The notes: a model not told the origin generated them from the letters alone. A DNA stretch of 64,000 bases from Bryobacterales bacterium (GCA_020847975.1 JADLBD010000144.1:117168-181167); one strand, 5' to 3'. Positions 10,069-19,250 are shown, counted from the first letter of the stretch. Numbers and translations: made by a program.

Positions 10069-10974
10069 TCAGCCGTGCCTGATGAACGTGCCGTCGTTCA
10101 ATTCCCGCATCGCCTGCCGCAACTGCTCCTGTGTGTTCATCACGATGGGACCATACCAGGCTACGGGCTCCTCCAGCGGCCTGCCGGAAACCAGCAGAAA
10201 CCGGACCCCTTCGGGCCCCGCCTGCACCACCACCTCATCGCCGCGGTCGAACAGCACCAGAGAATGATTCCGGGCATCGTACACCGGTGCTGCGTCCGGC
10301 AACACTACCTGATCAGTGAGCACCGCGCGTGGGTCGGACGAGTCCCGGAACGTCCCGGCGCCCGCGAAGACGTACGCGAAGGCGTTGCGCGTAGTCTCCA
10401 CCTTCAGTCTCTTCGTTACTCCCGGCGGAACCGAGATGTCCAGGTAGTTCGGATCAGCTGCTACTCCCTCCACCGGACCGCGTTTGCCCCAGAACTCTCC
10501 GCAGATGACTCGCGCCTTCGTCCCGTCGTCGTCCGTCACCTCCGGAATGGCGGCTGACGGAATGTCCTGATACCGCGGATCCATCATCTTCAGCGATGCC
10601 GGCAGATTCGCCCATAACTGAAAACCGTGCATCCGGCCCTGCTGGTCTCCCTTCGGCATCTCCTGGTGCAGAATGCCGCTCCCCGCCGTCATCCACTGCA
10701 CGTCCCCCGCGGTCATGGCGCCCCGGTTCCCGAGGCTGTCCCCGTGTTCCACCGAACCGGCCAGCACATAAGTGATGGTTTCAATCCCCCGGTGCGGGTG
10801 CCAGGGAAACCCAGCCAGATAGTCCTCCGGATTGTCATTCCGGAAGTCATCGAGCAGCAGGAACGGATCGAAATCTTTCGTCTTCCCGAATCCGAAGGCC
10901 CGCTGCAGTTTCACCCCTGCCCCTTCGATCGTGGGCGTGGTCTGAATAACTTGTCTGATCGGTCGCAGTGACAT
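10069..10974 (-). CDS. Pirin family protein (bicupin)
   Basis: A 301-residue pirin. The N-terminal cupin shows FPWHPHRGIETITY with the metal-binding histidines, then HGDSLGNRG and the motif SGILHQEMP. The C-terminal cupin (about 160-290) contains VPPGVTKRLKVE and DEVVVQAGPEGVRFLLVSG. Pirins bind iron and some have quercetinase activity; others act as redox-sensitive cofactors, so the reaction here is not certain. The gene follows the YceI gene by 24 bp with AAGGAG seven bases before its ATG, so it is almost surely in the same transcript and controlled by the promoter at 11606-11634. The pairing with YceI suggests a role in handling electrophile, quinone or oxidative stress (inference). Confidence 0.92.
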   Translation of the reverse strand: MSLRPIRQVIQTTPTIEGAGVKLQRAFGFGKTKDFDPFLLLDDFRNDNPEDYLAGFPWHPHRGIETITYVLAGSVEHGDSLGNRGAMTAGDVQWMTAGSGILHQEMPKGDQQGRMHGFQLWANLPASLKMMDPRYQDIPSAAIPEVTDDDGTKARVICGEFWGKRGPVEGVAADPNYLDISVPPGVTKRLKVETTRNAFAYVFAGAGTFRDSSDPRAVLTDQVVLPDAAPVYDARNHSLVLFDRGDEVVVQAGPEGVRFLLVSGRPLEEPVAWYGPIVMNTQEQLRQAMRELNDGTFIRHG

Positions 10975-10998
10975 CCCAGTCTCCTTTTCATCCGTCCG

Positions 10999-11556
10999 TC
11001 AGGCCTTGATGAACTGCACGTCCAGAGTGATCGTAACGTCGTCCCCCACCAGAATTCCTCCTGCTTCGAGCGCGGCATTCCATGTGAGGCCGAAGTCTTT
11101 TCGGTTGATTTTCGTATCTGCCGACAATCCGATGCGGGTATTGCCCCACGGATCCTTGTTCGGCGGAGTCGGCCCTTCCACCTTGAAAACAACTGCTCGC
11201 GTGACCCCGTGAATCGTCAGGTCGCCCGTAACCGCCAGTTCATCCTCGCCCCTCCGCTCTATCTTCGTGGACCGGAACGTGAGCGACGGGTATTTTTCCA
11301 CATCAAAGAAGTCCGCGCTCTTCAGGTGTCCGTCACGCTGCGCGTCCCGGGTCTGAATCGAAGAAGCATCGATGGTCGCCTCCACGCGCGAGTTGGCTAT
11401 CTGGCTCTCGTCCAGTGTGAGTACGCCCGTGATTCCGGTGAACTGCCCTTTCACGTTCGAGATCATCATGTGCTTCACCTTGAACTCGGCCACGGAGTGA
11501 ACCGGGTCCAGATTCCAGGTTGTCGTCGTTTGCGATGCGGTAGATGTCGCGCTCAT
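10999..11556 (-). CDS. YceI-like family protein
   Basis: A 185-residue YceI-like beta-barrel, known in the family to bind a polyisoprenoid or similar lipid. Features visible are TWNLDPVHSVAEFKVKHMMISNVKG at the N terminus, GVLTLDE, FRSTKIE, TGDLTIHGVTRAV and a C-terminal LTWNAALEAGG. No signal peptide is seen, so this copy is cytoplasmic, unlike the periplasmic E. coli YceI. An AAAGGAA sequence precedes the ATG. It is the first gene of a two-gene operon with the pirin gene and is transcribed from a consensus promoter whose spacer holds a palindrome, so repression by a MarR/TetR-type regulator is likely. That regulator is not encoded nearby. Confidence 0.92.
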   Translation of the reverse strand: MSATSTASQTTTTWNLDPVHSVAEFKVKHMMISNVKGQFTGITGVLTLDESQIANSRVEATIDASSIQTRDAQRDGHLKSADFFDVEKYPSLTFRSTKIERRGEDELAVTGDLTIHGVTRAVVFKVEGPTPPNKDPWGNTRIGLSADTKINRKDFGLTWNAALEAGGILVGDDVTITLDVQFIKA

Positions 11557-11605
11557 CAGTCTTGTTCCTTTCCACTCAGATTCGATGCGGTCGTATCACT
11601 TCTCC

Positions 11606-11634
11606 AATATACTTGTTTAAACAAATATTGTCAA
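11606..11634 (-). promoter_or_regulatory. Consensus sigma-70 promoter with palindromic operator in the spacer
   Basis: On the minus strand: TTGACA (11629-11634), a 17-nt spacer and TATATT (11606-11611). The spacer contains the perfect 12-bp palindrome TTGTTTAAACAA (11613-11624), extendable to a 20-bp dyad with one mismatch (11609-11628). A dyad filling the -35/-10 spacer is the classic position for a repressor. It drives the YceI and pirin genes. Confidence 0.75.
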
Positions 11635-11835
11635 GAGGAATGTTTCCCCTCCCGCCCTCCTTCCGCGCCCCGCGCGAACCTCCCACCCAACTATCCCCCG
11701 TCAGAAACGCGGATGCCCCTGATCTTCGAGGGGATTGTGAGCCAAGCGGAACAATTCCCCCCTCGTAGTCGTCCATCTTTTTTTCATGCGACCATCCCTT
11801 CCGCCTCCTTTCGCCTTCCACCATATGCCGGACGC

Positions 11836-11841
11836 TACACT
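11836..11841 (+). promoter_or_regulatory. Putative -10 box, leaderless start of the first TolC gene
   Basis: TACACT ends 7 nt before the ATG at 11849. It decides the start of the gene in favour of the third in-frame ATG of the open frame. Confidence 0.5.
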
Positions 11842-11848
11842 CAAAACC

Positions 11849-13765
11849 ATGCACTTCATACGCCGGAACGCTCCTTTCCAACGGACCTGCTGCGCCCTCC
11901 TACTCGCTCTCGCTCTGGGCGCGCCCGCGGCCTTGGGGGAAAGTCCCATCCGCATCGACCCAGCCCGCGGCAACTGGCTGACTCGCCCCTACCGCGCCCG
12001 CGGCGTTCCGGCCATCAACCTTGCCAACAGCGGGCGCCTTGCAGGGCTCGTCCGCGGCGGACGGCTCTACCTGTCCGCGCACGACGTGGTGGCGCTGGCC
12101 ATCGAGAACAACATCGATGTCGAAGTGCAGCGCTACGCTCCGCTGCTGGCGCGGGAAGTCCTGCGCCGCGCCAAAGCCGGCGGATTGCTCCGCGGCGTCG
12201 GCCTCGGCGTCGCGCCAGGACCGCAAAGCGTCAGCCTTCAAGGCGTCAACGTCCTCGATACCGGAGCCGTCAGTACAGCCGGGAACGGCGTCAGCACCGG
12301 CGGCGGCATCATTACCCAGCTCGGGCCCTCCATCCCCTCCTTCGACCCGTCGTTTCTCGTCTTCGCCAATTTCCAGCACGTCACCGTTCCCCAGAGCAAC
12401 ACCGTCCTCACGGGCACCACCGCCCTCGTGCAAACGATGCGAACCGTCCAATCCCAGTATTCGCAAAACTGGGATTTCGGCCTGAATGCGCAGTTGTCCT
12501 ATTCGAGCACGCACACCAAGGTCAACAGCCAGTTGTTCAGCTTGAACCCCTTCACCAGCGGCAGCCTCGACCTGCAAATCACCCAGAACCTCCTCCAGGG
12601 CTTCGGAGCCGCCGTGAACGGGCGCAACATCCGCGTCCAGAACAACAACCTGAAAGTGACCGATCTCCAGTTCCGCCAGCAGTTGATCACCACCGTTTCC
12701 GCCGTGCTCAATCTCTACTGGGATCTGGTCAGCTTCAACCAGGATGTCGAGGCGCGCCGCCAGGCGGTGGCCACCGCGCAGCAAACCCTCGATGACAGCA
12801 AACGCCAGGTGGAACTCGGCGCACTGGCGGAAATTGAAATCACCCGCGCCCGCTCCCAACTCTTCGCCGCCCGCGAGGATTACGTCATCGCCGAAACGAA
12901 CCTGCTCCAGCAGGAGACCATCCTGAAAAACGCCCTCAGCCGCTCCGGCATCGAGGCCGCGGACCTGGCCGATGTCCACATCACCGTCCTCGACCGCATC
13001 ACCATCCCCAACGAAGACAACTTGAAGCCCTTGCAGGACCTGGTGGAAGAAGCGCTCCGCAACCGCGTCGAGATGCAGCAGAACCGCATCAACATCGAGA
13101 GCAACAAGCTGAATCTGGTGGGCATCAAAAACTCCCTCAAGCCCTCCCTGCAAGCCTTCGTCGAAGTGACCAACAACGGCTTGACTGGCGACCTCACCGC
13201 GCTGGGAGCCTTACAACCGGGCATCGGATACCTCGCCGGCGGATACGGCAACCTGCTCGCCCAGATCGCCCGCCGCAATTATCCCAACTATTCCGCCGGA
13301 TTCAGCCTCAACATCCCCATCCGCAATCGCGCCGCCCAGTCGGACTATGTCACCAGCCTCCTCGAACTGCGCCAAAACGAGTTGAGCCTTCAGAAAAGCG
13401 CCAACCAGGTTCGCGTGGATGTGCAGAATGCCGTCATCGCTCTCCGCCAGGCCCGCGCCCGCTATGACGCCTCCGTCCAAAGCCGGCTTCTGGCCGAGGA
13501 GTCGCTGAAAGGCGATCAGCGCCGCTTCGTCCTCGGAGCCACCACGCCCCTCCAGGTCGTCCAGGATCAGCGCGATGTCGCCGCCGCCCAAAGCGCCGAA
13601 GTGCAGGCCATGGCGAACTACACCCACGCCCGCATCACGCTCGACCAGGTGCTGGGCCGCACCCTCGAGGTGAATGGCATTTCCGTCGAGGAAGCGATGG
13701 CCGGCAAACTCCAGGCGCCTGCGAAACCCGGCACACCCAACCCGAATCAGGGAGGCAGCCGGTGA
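11849..13765 (+). CDS. TolC family outer-membrane efflux protein (first of tandem pair)
   Basis: A 638-residue TolC-type protein. After a signal peptide ending PAALG come a segment LSAHDVVALAIENNIDVEVQ (typical first helix of an OEP repeat), a low-complexity Gly/Val insertion (about residues 110-160), a barrel strand region (NWDFGLNAQLSYSS), then long helices with heptad character, ending in VQDQRDVAAAQSAEVQAMANYTHARITLDQVLG. It is longer than the usual 450-500 residues because of the N-terminal insertion. OEP proteins form trimeric export ducts with RND or ABC pumps; no pump gene is adjacent. The start is set by a TACACT box 7 nt upstream; two earlier in-frame ATGs would add non-signal residues. 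Its TGA overlaps the GTG of the next gene. Confidence 0.88.
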   Translation: MHFIRRNAPFQRTCCALLLALALGAPAALGESPIRIDPARGNWLTRPYRARGVPAINLANSGRLAGLVRGGRLYLSAHDVVALAIENNIDVEVQRYAPLLAREVLRRAKAGGLLRGVGLGVAPGPQSVSLQGVNVLDTGAVSTAGNGVSTGGGIITQLGPSIPSFDPSFLVFANFQHVTVPQSNTVLTGTTALVQTMRTVQSQYSQNWDFGLNAQLSYSSTHTKVNSQLFSLNPFTSGSLDLQITQNLLQGFGAAVNGRNIRVQNNNLKVTDLQFRQQLITTVSAVLNLYWDLVSFNQDVEARRQAVATAQQTLDDSKRQVELGALAEIEITRARSQLFAAREDYVIAETNLLQQETILKNALSRSGIEAADLADVHITVLDRITIPNEDNLKPLQDLVEEALRNRVEMQQNRINIESNKLNLVGIKNSLKPSLQAFVEVTNNGLTGDLTALGALQPGIGYLAGGYGNLLAQIARRNYPNYSAGFSLNIPIRNRAAQSDYVTSLLELRQNELSLQKSANQVRVDVQNAVIALRQARARYDASVQSRLLAEESLKGDQRRFVLGATTPLQVVQDQRDVAAAQSAEVQAMANYTHARITLDQVLGRTLEVNGISVEEAMAGKLQAPAKPGTPNPNQGGSR

Positions 13766-15672
13766 ACCCGCAAACACACCTCGCCATACGCCGCCCTCTC
13801 GCGCTCCTGCTCGCGGTACTGATCCCCGCCGTGCAACTATCCGCCCAGGGAGTAACGGAGATCGCGCCCACCCCGCCGCCTGCCAACTCCTTGCTGCGGC
13901 CCTACCTTGCCCCGGAGGCGCCACCCATCCGCACCACGAATTCTCCTCGTCTCGCGGGCCTTCTGCGCGGCGGCAACCTCTATCTCACCGCTCACGACGC
14001 CGTCGTCCTCGCCCTCGAAAACAACATCGACCTCGAGATCGCCCGCTATTCCCCCATCCTCGCCGATTGGCGCGTGACTCGCGCCCTCGCCGGCGGCGCG
14101 CTGCCAGGCGTGCCGAGCGGAGCCGGCCAGGCAGCTTCCTTCGCCAGCGGCCAGGGCGTGCTCGGCAGCCAGGCCGCGGCCGGCGTCAGCGGTGGCGGCG
14201 GCGCGGGCGGCGGGGGAACCGGCCGGTCTAACGCCACTGTCTCCCAGGTGGGCCCCGTCGTCCAGACCCTCGATCCCACCATTCAACAGGCCACCACCTT
14301 CAGCCACCGCTCCAATCCGCAATCCAACGTTACGCAGAGCTTGACCAACAATCTCATTTCCCGCCAGCGCGCCTATAGCGGATCCTTCCAGCAGGGATTC
14401 CTCACTGGCGGCAGCGTCACCGTTTCCTACAGCCACTACTTCCTCGAGGAAAATTCGCCCACCAACCTGCTGAATCCCTCCGTCGCCCTGAACTTGTCCA
14501 TCATTGTCCAGCACAATCTGCTCCAGGGCTTCGGCACGGCGGTGAACGGCCGCAACATCAAAGTGGCGAAACTCAACCGCAATATCTCCGATATCGACTT
14601 CGAGACGCAGGTGAGTTCCACGGTGGTGTCCGTCCTGCGCTCCTACTACAAGCTGGTGGCCGATGAAGAAGACGTGCGCGCCAAACAGGACGCCGCGAAC
14701 ACGGCCGAAGAGTACCTGCGCGAAACCCGCCAGCGAGTTGCCGATGGAATCGCCGCCGAACTGGATATTACCACCGCCCAGTCGCAGCTTGCGGCCGCCC
14801 GCCGCGACCTCATCATCTCCCGCACCACCTTCAGCCAGGATGAAACACAGTTGAAGAACCTTATCAGCCGCAACGGAGTCCAGGACCCGGCCCTTCGCGA
14901 TGCCCGCATCATCACGCTCGACAAACTCGCCGTCCCTGACAAAGAGAGCCTCCCGCAAATCCATGAGCTCACCTCGAAAGCCCTCGCCGGCCGCACTGAC
15001 CTCCAGTCCCAAACCGCGCGCCTCGAGACCTCCGAGGTGGCGGCCATAGGCACGAAGAACGGCCTGCTCCCCACCGCTCAGGTGTTCGCCATCACCCGGC
15101 AATCCGGCTTGGCCGGAGTGCAGCGCCAGGTGCCCCGTGGAGACGGCTTCCAGACCGCCGATCCCTATTTCGCGGGAGGCGTGGGAACTGCACTTGGCCA
15201 GGTGTTCCGCCGCAACTATCCCACCGAAGGCGCCGGCGTCTTTTTCCGCAATGTCTTCGGGAACAACCAGGCGCAGGCCGACTCCGCCATCGACCAGTTG
15301 CAGCTCCGCCAGTCCCAGTTGACCAGCGCCAAAAGCCGCAAGCAGGTGGAAGTGGACGTCCGCAACGCCGTCATCGCCATCGAACAGGCCCGCGCCCGCT
15401 ACGAGGCGGCCCGCGAGAACCGCATCCTCGCCGCGGAATTGCTCGATGCCGAACAAAAGCGCCTGCGCCTGGGCGCTTCCACCCCCTTCAACGTCATTCA
15501 ACAGCAGCGCGACCTCACCATCGCCCGCTCCGGCGAAATCACCGCCATGGTCGCCTACAGGAACGCCCACCTCGCCCTCGAACGAAGCCTCGGCACGGTC
15601 CTCCAATCAAACGGAATCACCATCTCCGAGGCAATGTCGGGAAAAGTGGCGCCGGCGGGCCCACGCCCGTGA
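13762..15672 (+). CDS. TolC family outer-membrane efflux protein (second of tandem pair)
   Basis: A 636-residue paralogue of the preceding gene, sharing the order of segments: signal peptide (ending QLSAQG), LTAHDAVVLALENNIDLEIARYSP, a glycine-rich insertion (residues about 110-155, GGGGAGGGGTG), a barrel strand region, then helices ending VIQQQRDLTIARSGEITAMVAYRNAHLALERSLG. The start is GTG, overlapping the upstream TGA (GTGA) with GGAGG nine bases before it, so translation is coupled. The pair probably arose by tandem duplication and may form homotrimers or a mixed trimer (inference). No membrane-fusion or RND component is present in the window. Confidence 0.88.
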   Translation: MNPQTHLAIRRPLALLLAVLIPAVQLSAQGVTEIAPTPPPANSLLRPYLAPEAPPIRTTNSPRLAGLLRGGNLYLTAHDAVVLALENNIDLEIARYSPILADWRVTRALAGGALPGVPSGAGQAASFASGQGVLGSQAAAGVSGGGGAGGGGTGRSNATVSQVGPVVQTLDPTIQQATTFSHRSNPQSNVTQSLTNNLISRQRAYSGSFQQGFLTGGSVTVSYSHYFLEENSPTNLLNPSVALNLSIIVQHNLLQGFGTAVNGRNIKVAKLNRNISDIDFETQVSSTVVSVLRSYYKLVADEEDVRAKQDAANTAEEYLRETRQRVADGIAAELDITTAQSQLAAARRDLIISRTTFSQDETQLKNLISRNGVQDPALRDARIITLDKLAVPDKESLPQIHELTSKALAGRTDLQSQTARLETSEVAAIGTKNGLLPTAQVFAITRQSGLAGVQRQVPRGDGFQTADPYFAGGVGTALGQVFRRNYPTEGAGVFFRNVFGNNQAQADSAIDQLQLRQSQLTSAKSRKQVEVDVRNAVIAIEQARARYEAARENRILAAELLDAEQKRLRLGASTPFNVIQQQRDLTIARSGEITAMVAYRNAHLALERSLGTVLQSNGITISEAMSGKVAPAGPRP

Positions 15673-15682
15673 TTGGGCGGCG

Positions 15683-15688
15683 TATAAT
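15683..15688 (+). promoter_or_regulatory. Putative -10 box, leaderless start of the HExxH peptidase gene
   Basis: Perfect TATAAT ending 7 nt before the ATG at 15696. No clear -35. Confidence 0.55.
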
Positions 15689-15695
15689 AGCCGCC

Positions 15696-17039
15696 ATGCC
15701 ACATTATTGGATTACTCGAACGATCATTGTCGTAAGTCTTCTCCTCCCCTTCCGGATTCTCGCCCAATTGGAGCCGGATAGTGCCCAGGTGAATCTGTAT
15801 TTTCCGCAGCTCGCTGACGGCGGCAACCCGGCTCAGACATGGCAGACTTCATTTGTCTTCACAAACTCCAGCACAACCTTGCCCGCTTTGTGCTTATTGT
15901 CCACCTTTAACGACTCCGGGGGCCCTTTGGCTCTCGACTTGGGAACCGGCCTTCAATCCCGTCAATCCTTCACCATTCCCCCGTTGGGGAGAAAAACTCT
16001 GCGCAGCCTGATGGCCTCGCGTTCCACCGTCACGGGTTGGGCATACGCCGCTTGCAACATCCCTGTCCAGGGTACGGTCCTATTCCGCCAGATCACGAAC
16101 GGGGTTCCCCAGGTGGAGATCTCGGCGCCCGCTTCTCTGCCTTCGCCCATTTACCGCTCGGCCGCAAATCGTTCACTGGGGGTCGCTTTGGTCAACGTCT
16201 ATTCCGTACCCATCACGATAAACCTTCAGGCTTTTGACACCGATGGAAATCAGGTTGGCAGCCGCGACTTTACTCTATGCGCTCTTTGTCACACGTCCTT
16301 CAACCTGAGCAGTTTTAGCGACAGCTTTCCCCGCGATTTTGAAGGCACGGTGGTGCTCCGCAGCAGTGAGCCGCCTGCTGTCTTTTCCGCGTGGACCCTC
16401 AACGCAGAGCGCGGCCTGCTCTCGAGCCTCCCCTCCGGCGGAGTCTCCTGGCCCGGTGGCCATATCGACAAAATTTGGCAAGCCTACCGCAAAATCCTGG
16501 CCGCCGCCAGCCAAATCAACCCAACCGTCGATTTATCCTCGACCAGGTTGGATATTCAATCTTCCCCTGTCATCAATGCCTGGGCTACGAGGGACGGAAC
16601 CATCCACATCACTCTCGCGCTCGCGGAGTTGATCGCCGACTCCCCCAGCGAACTGGCGTCTGTTATCGCCCACGAACTGGGGCATATCGCCTGGTTCAAG
16701 ACCGGTCAGTTGCTCTACAACCCCGCCAATCCGGAACTCGATGCGGACGCCGCCGGCATGATATCCTCGCTCGCCGCCGGCTATGACCCCTACGCAAGCG
16801 CCGGAGCCATGGGCAAGCTGATGATGATTACAAACAGAACCGATCTGTTCTCGCAGGCCTTCGACAATCTGAACGACCCCCACACCTCCTTCTCAAATCG
16901 TATGGGGGCCCTCTTCGCAACTCTTCAACAGGCTTGCTCTTCGCCGGCAGCCCAATCGATATGCGCTCAATACCGGAACCTGGTTCACCCCAGTTTCCCA
17001 CCCTCCATCCCGCTTGCCTTACCCAAACCGAACAACTAA
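15696..17039 (+). CDS. Exported M48-like zinc metallopeptidase with unassigned N-terminal domain
   Basis: A 447-residue protein. A signal peptide (ending RILAQ) precedes about 230 residues of beta-rich sequence with no family I recognise (QVNLYFPQLADGG, then repeated SAASxP-like loops); a similar N-terminal style occurs in acidobacterial exported proteins. From residue about 255 an M48-type peptidase follows: IAHELGHIAW with zinc ligands H326 and H330, and the glutamate ligand in NPELDADAAG (E347). It is therefore probably a periplasmic or secreted protease. The start could also be a GTG at 15669 that overlaps the TolC stop codon, but the perfect TATAAT seven bases before 15696 and the clean signal peptide favour the ATG. 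It may still share transcripts with the TolC pair. Confidence 0.75.
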   Translation: MPHYWITRTIIVVSLLLPFRILAQLEPDSAQVNLYFPQLADGGNPAQTWQTSFVFTNSSTTLPALCLLSTFNDSGGPLALDLGTGLQSRQSFTIPPLGRKTLRSLMASRSTVTGWAYAACNIPVQGTVLFRQITNGVPQVEISAPASLPSPIYRSAANRSLGVALVNVYSVPITINLQAFDTDGNQVGSRDFTLCALCHTSFNLSSFSDSFPRDFEGTVVLRSSEPPAVFSAWTLNAERGLLSSLPSGGVSWPGGHIDKIWQAYRKILAAASQINPTVDLSSTRLDIQSSPVINAWATRDGTIHITLALAELIADSPSELASVIAHELGHIAWFKTGQLLYNPANPELDADAAGMISSLAAGYDPYASAGAMGKLMMITNRTDLFSQAFDNLNDPHTSFSNRMGALFATLQQACSSPAAQSICAQYRNLVHPSFPPSIPLALPKPNN

Positions 17040-17192
17040 CCGGCGGGTCTCCATCTCCAAAAACTCTGCGCCCTCCGCGCCTCCGCGAAACCCATCACAA
17101 GCCAAGCAAATTTTTCCGCCTCATGAAATGAATCACTTACAAACCTCCACGCGATTCCTCTAAACTCCCCCGCATTACCCTGAAGTCAGAAT

Positions 17193-17209
17193 ACAGGATC
17201 ACATCCTGT
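17193..17209. repeat. Inverted repeat ACAGGAT-CAC-ATCCTGT
   Basis: Seven-bp perfect arms around a 3-nt loop, 22 bp before the glycosyltransferase start. The ATCCTGT half also occurs three times near 27214-27241 just upstream of a receptor promoter. Could be an operator or a small RNA hairpin. Confidence 0.5.
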
Positions 17210-17231
17210 CATCACACTCCGCGAGGTTCCC

Positions 17232-18239
17232 ATGAAGGTCGTACTGGCTTACAAAAACTTTGCCGCGAATCGCAACATCTCCCACATCGGGCTCGGCGTG
17301 GCTGCCATGAACACGCAAAAGAGCCTCATCCGCGCCGGCATTCCCACCCTGGTCTGGCCCATCCTCAGCGCCGCCGATCTGCGCGCTTCTCTCCTCAAAA
17401 CCCCAAACGTCACCCATACCATCATCTCCGCGCCCTGGATCCCCTCGGCCGAAATGCAATCCCTCGTCAACGATTTCCCCGAGATAACCTTCGCCATGAC
17501 CTGCCACTCCAACGTCGGCTTCCTCCAGGCCGATGCCAACGGCGTCGCCCTTATCCGTCAGGCCATGGAGATCGAGCGCTCCACCCCCAACTTCCACCTC
17601 GCCGGCAATAGCGAAAAATTCTGCGAGTGGATCCGCCGCGCCTACATGGTCCCCTGCGCCTTCCTCCCCAACCTCTACTACCTCGACAACACCACCAACC
17701 CCAACCGCCCCCTCTGGGACGGCGGCACACTCCGCCTCGGCGCTTTCGGAGCCACGCGTCCCCTGAAAAATCTCATGTCCGCCGCCGGAGCCGCCCTCGA
17801 AATCTCCCAGCAACTCCGCGCCGATACCGAACTCTGGCTCAGTGCCGGACGCACCGAAGGCGGCGGCGACACCATCCTCCGCGCCGCCCGCGAGATGCTC
17901 CGCAATCTCCCCCACATCCGCCTCGTCGAGAATGGCTGGCAAACCTGGGCGCAGTTCCGATCCACCGTCGCCCACATGCATCTGCTCCTCCAGCCTTCCT
18001 ACACGGAGAGCTTCAACATGGTCACCGCCGATGGCATTGCCGGCGGCGTCCCCTCCATCGTCTCGAGCGCCATCGATTGGTGCCCTCCCCACTGGCAGGC
18101 GCCCGTTGACGACGTCGTGGAAATCGCCCGCACCGGCCGCATGCTCCTCCTCGACCGCCACGCCCCCACCGAAGGCCTCCTCGCCCTCGAGCGCCACAAT
18201 GCTGCCGGCCTCGCCTCCTGGCGCCGCTTTCTCGAGTAG
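17232..18239 (+). CDS. Glycosyltransferase family 4-like protein
   Basis: A 335-residue soluble protein. The N-terminal half (MKVVLAYKNFA, then HIGLGVAAMNTQKSLIRAG) resembles the acceptor-side Rossmann domain of GT-B enzymes; the C-terminal half carries LGAFGATRPLKN, a GXXXXXXK-type donor site, and LLLQPSYTESFNMVTADGIAGGVPSIVSS, which matches the PSxxESFxxxxxEAMAxGxPVV motif of GT4. Hence it probably transfers a sugar from a nucleotide-activated donor; the donor and acceptor are unknown. GAGG lies six bases upstream of the ATG. It ends base to base with the convergent dehydratase gene (TAG followed by CTA). The + strand here is extremely C-rich (31 C against 5 G in 17641-17700). Confidence 0.75.
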   Translation: MKVVLAYKNFAANRNISHIGLGVAAMNTQKSLIRAGIPTLVWPILSAADLRASLLKTPNVTHTIISAPWIPSAEMQSLVNDFPEITFAMTCHSNVGFLQADANGVALIRQAMEIERSTPNFHLAGNSEKFCEWIRRAYMVPCAFLPNLYYLDNTTNPNRPLWDGGTLRLGAFGATRPLKNLMSAAGAALEISQQLRADTELWLSAGRTEGGGDTILRAAREMLRNLPHIRLVENGWQTWAQFRSTVAHMHLLLQPSYTESFNMVTADGIAGGVPSIVSSAIDWCPPHWQAPVDDVVEIARTGRMLLLDRHAPTEGLLALERHNAAGLASWRRFLE

Positions 18240-19181
18240 CTACGCCACCGTCCCCGGCTCAGTATTCCCCCCGCACACCAGCACCACCACTCGCTCTCCC
18301 TTTGCCGGCACGTACCGCCCGCTCAACAGCGCCGCCAAAGCCGTTGCCCCACCCGGCTCCGCCACAATGCCGAAGCCGCGCCACAACGCCCGCTGCGCCT
18401 CGCGAATCTCTTCCTCCTCCACCACCAACGCCCCGCTCACATACCTCTGCGCGATCGGAAACATCATCTCCCCCACCATCGCCGCGCCCAGCGAATCCGC
18501 CGCCAGGCCCCCCACTTCCACCGATACCCGCTCCCCCTTCTCGAATGCCGCCGCCAGCGATGCGCATCCCACGGGCTCCACCGAAACCACCTTCACCTCC
18601 CCGCGAAACCACGCCGCGATTCCCCCTATCAGCCCGCCGCCGCCCGTCGCCACCAGCACCGTATCCACCCCCGGAACCTGCTCGTCAATCTCCACTCCCA
18701 CCGTCCCCTGTCCGGCCAGCGTCTCCTCCTGGTTATAAGCGTGCACCGCCATCGCGCCCGTTTCCCGCCCCCTCGCCTCGCATGCCGCCAGCGCCTCCAG
18801 GTAATGGCTCCCCACCACATGCACCTCTGCCCCATAGCTCCGCAGCTTCGCCACCTTGAACGCCGGCGAGAGCGAAGGCAGGAAAATCTCCGCCTTGTAT
18901 CCCAGCTTCGCCGCCGCATACGCCACCGCCAGCCCGTGATTCCCTCCCGATGCCGCGGTCACTCCCGCCTCCGGCGCCTTCGCCGACAGCATCCGGCAAA
19001 ACGCCCCGCGCGGCTTGAACGACCCTGTGTGCTGGAGCAACTCGAGCTTCAACACCACCTCCGCCTCCACCCCAAACTCCCCAGCCGTCAACGCCATCAC
19101 CGGCGTCCGCCGCACATGCGGCCGGATCTGCTCCGCCGCCTCCAGAATCCGCTCTCTCGTAATCCGCTCTCCGGGAACCAT
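18240..19181 (-). CDS. PLP-dependent threonine/serine dehydratase
   Basis: A 313-residue fold-type II PLP enzyme, length typical of catabolic or biosynthetic threonine dehydratases without the regulatory domain. The PLP lysine lies in GSFKPRGA (K56), the SGGNHG loop at 78-83 contacts substrate, and GGGGLIGG binds the phosphate. [21 protein letters not shown] near the C terminus is also characteristic. It would deaminate L-threonine or L-serine to a 2-oxo acid and ammonia; serine racemase is a close relative and cannot be excluded. The protein acts in the cytoplasm. Divergent from the ThuA gene (118 bp apart) and convergent with the glycosyltransferase gene with no gap. Confidence 0.88.
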   Translation of the reverse strand: MVPGERITRERILEAAEQIRPHVRRTPVMALTAGEFGVEAEVVLKLELLQHTGSFKPRGAFCRMLSAKAPEAGVTAASGGNHGLAVAYAAAKLGYKAEIFLPSLSPAFKVAKLRSYGAEVHVVGSHYLEALAACEARGRETGAMAVHAYNQEETLAGQGTVGVEIDEQVPGVDTVLVATGGGGLIGGIAAWFRGEVKVVSVEPVGCASLAAAFEKGERVSVEVGGLAADSLGAAMVGEMMFPIAQRYVSGALVVEEEEIREAQRALWRGFGIVAEPGGATALAALLSGRYVPAKGERVVVLVCGGNTEPGTVA

Positions 19182-19214
19182 TACTCAATGTTCTCTGAAC
19201 CAGCGGCGTGCTGT

Positions 19215-19250
19215 CACTGCGCCCCAGACGCCATGCCCCGCGGTCAGCGG
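19215..19250. repeat. Candidate dispersed repeat, copy 1
   Basis: About 36 bp beginning CACTGCGC and containing CGCCATGCC and CGCGG. It closely resembles 31782-31820 (roughly 80-85% identical by eye, one indel). Lies between the dehydratase and ThuA genes. Confidence 0.35.

Noticed and set aside
13837..15606. A 589-codon open frame on the - strand
   Set aside because: Antisense to the second TolC gene; Gly/Ala/Val-rich without motif.
15669..15695. GTG start for the peptidase gene overlapping the TolC stop
   Set aside because: The ATG at 15696 has a perfect TATAAT seven bases upstream and starts a better signal peptide. Kept as an alternative in the text.
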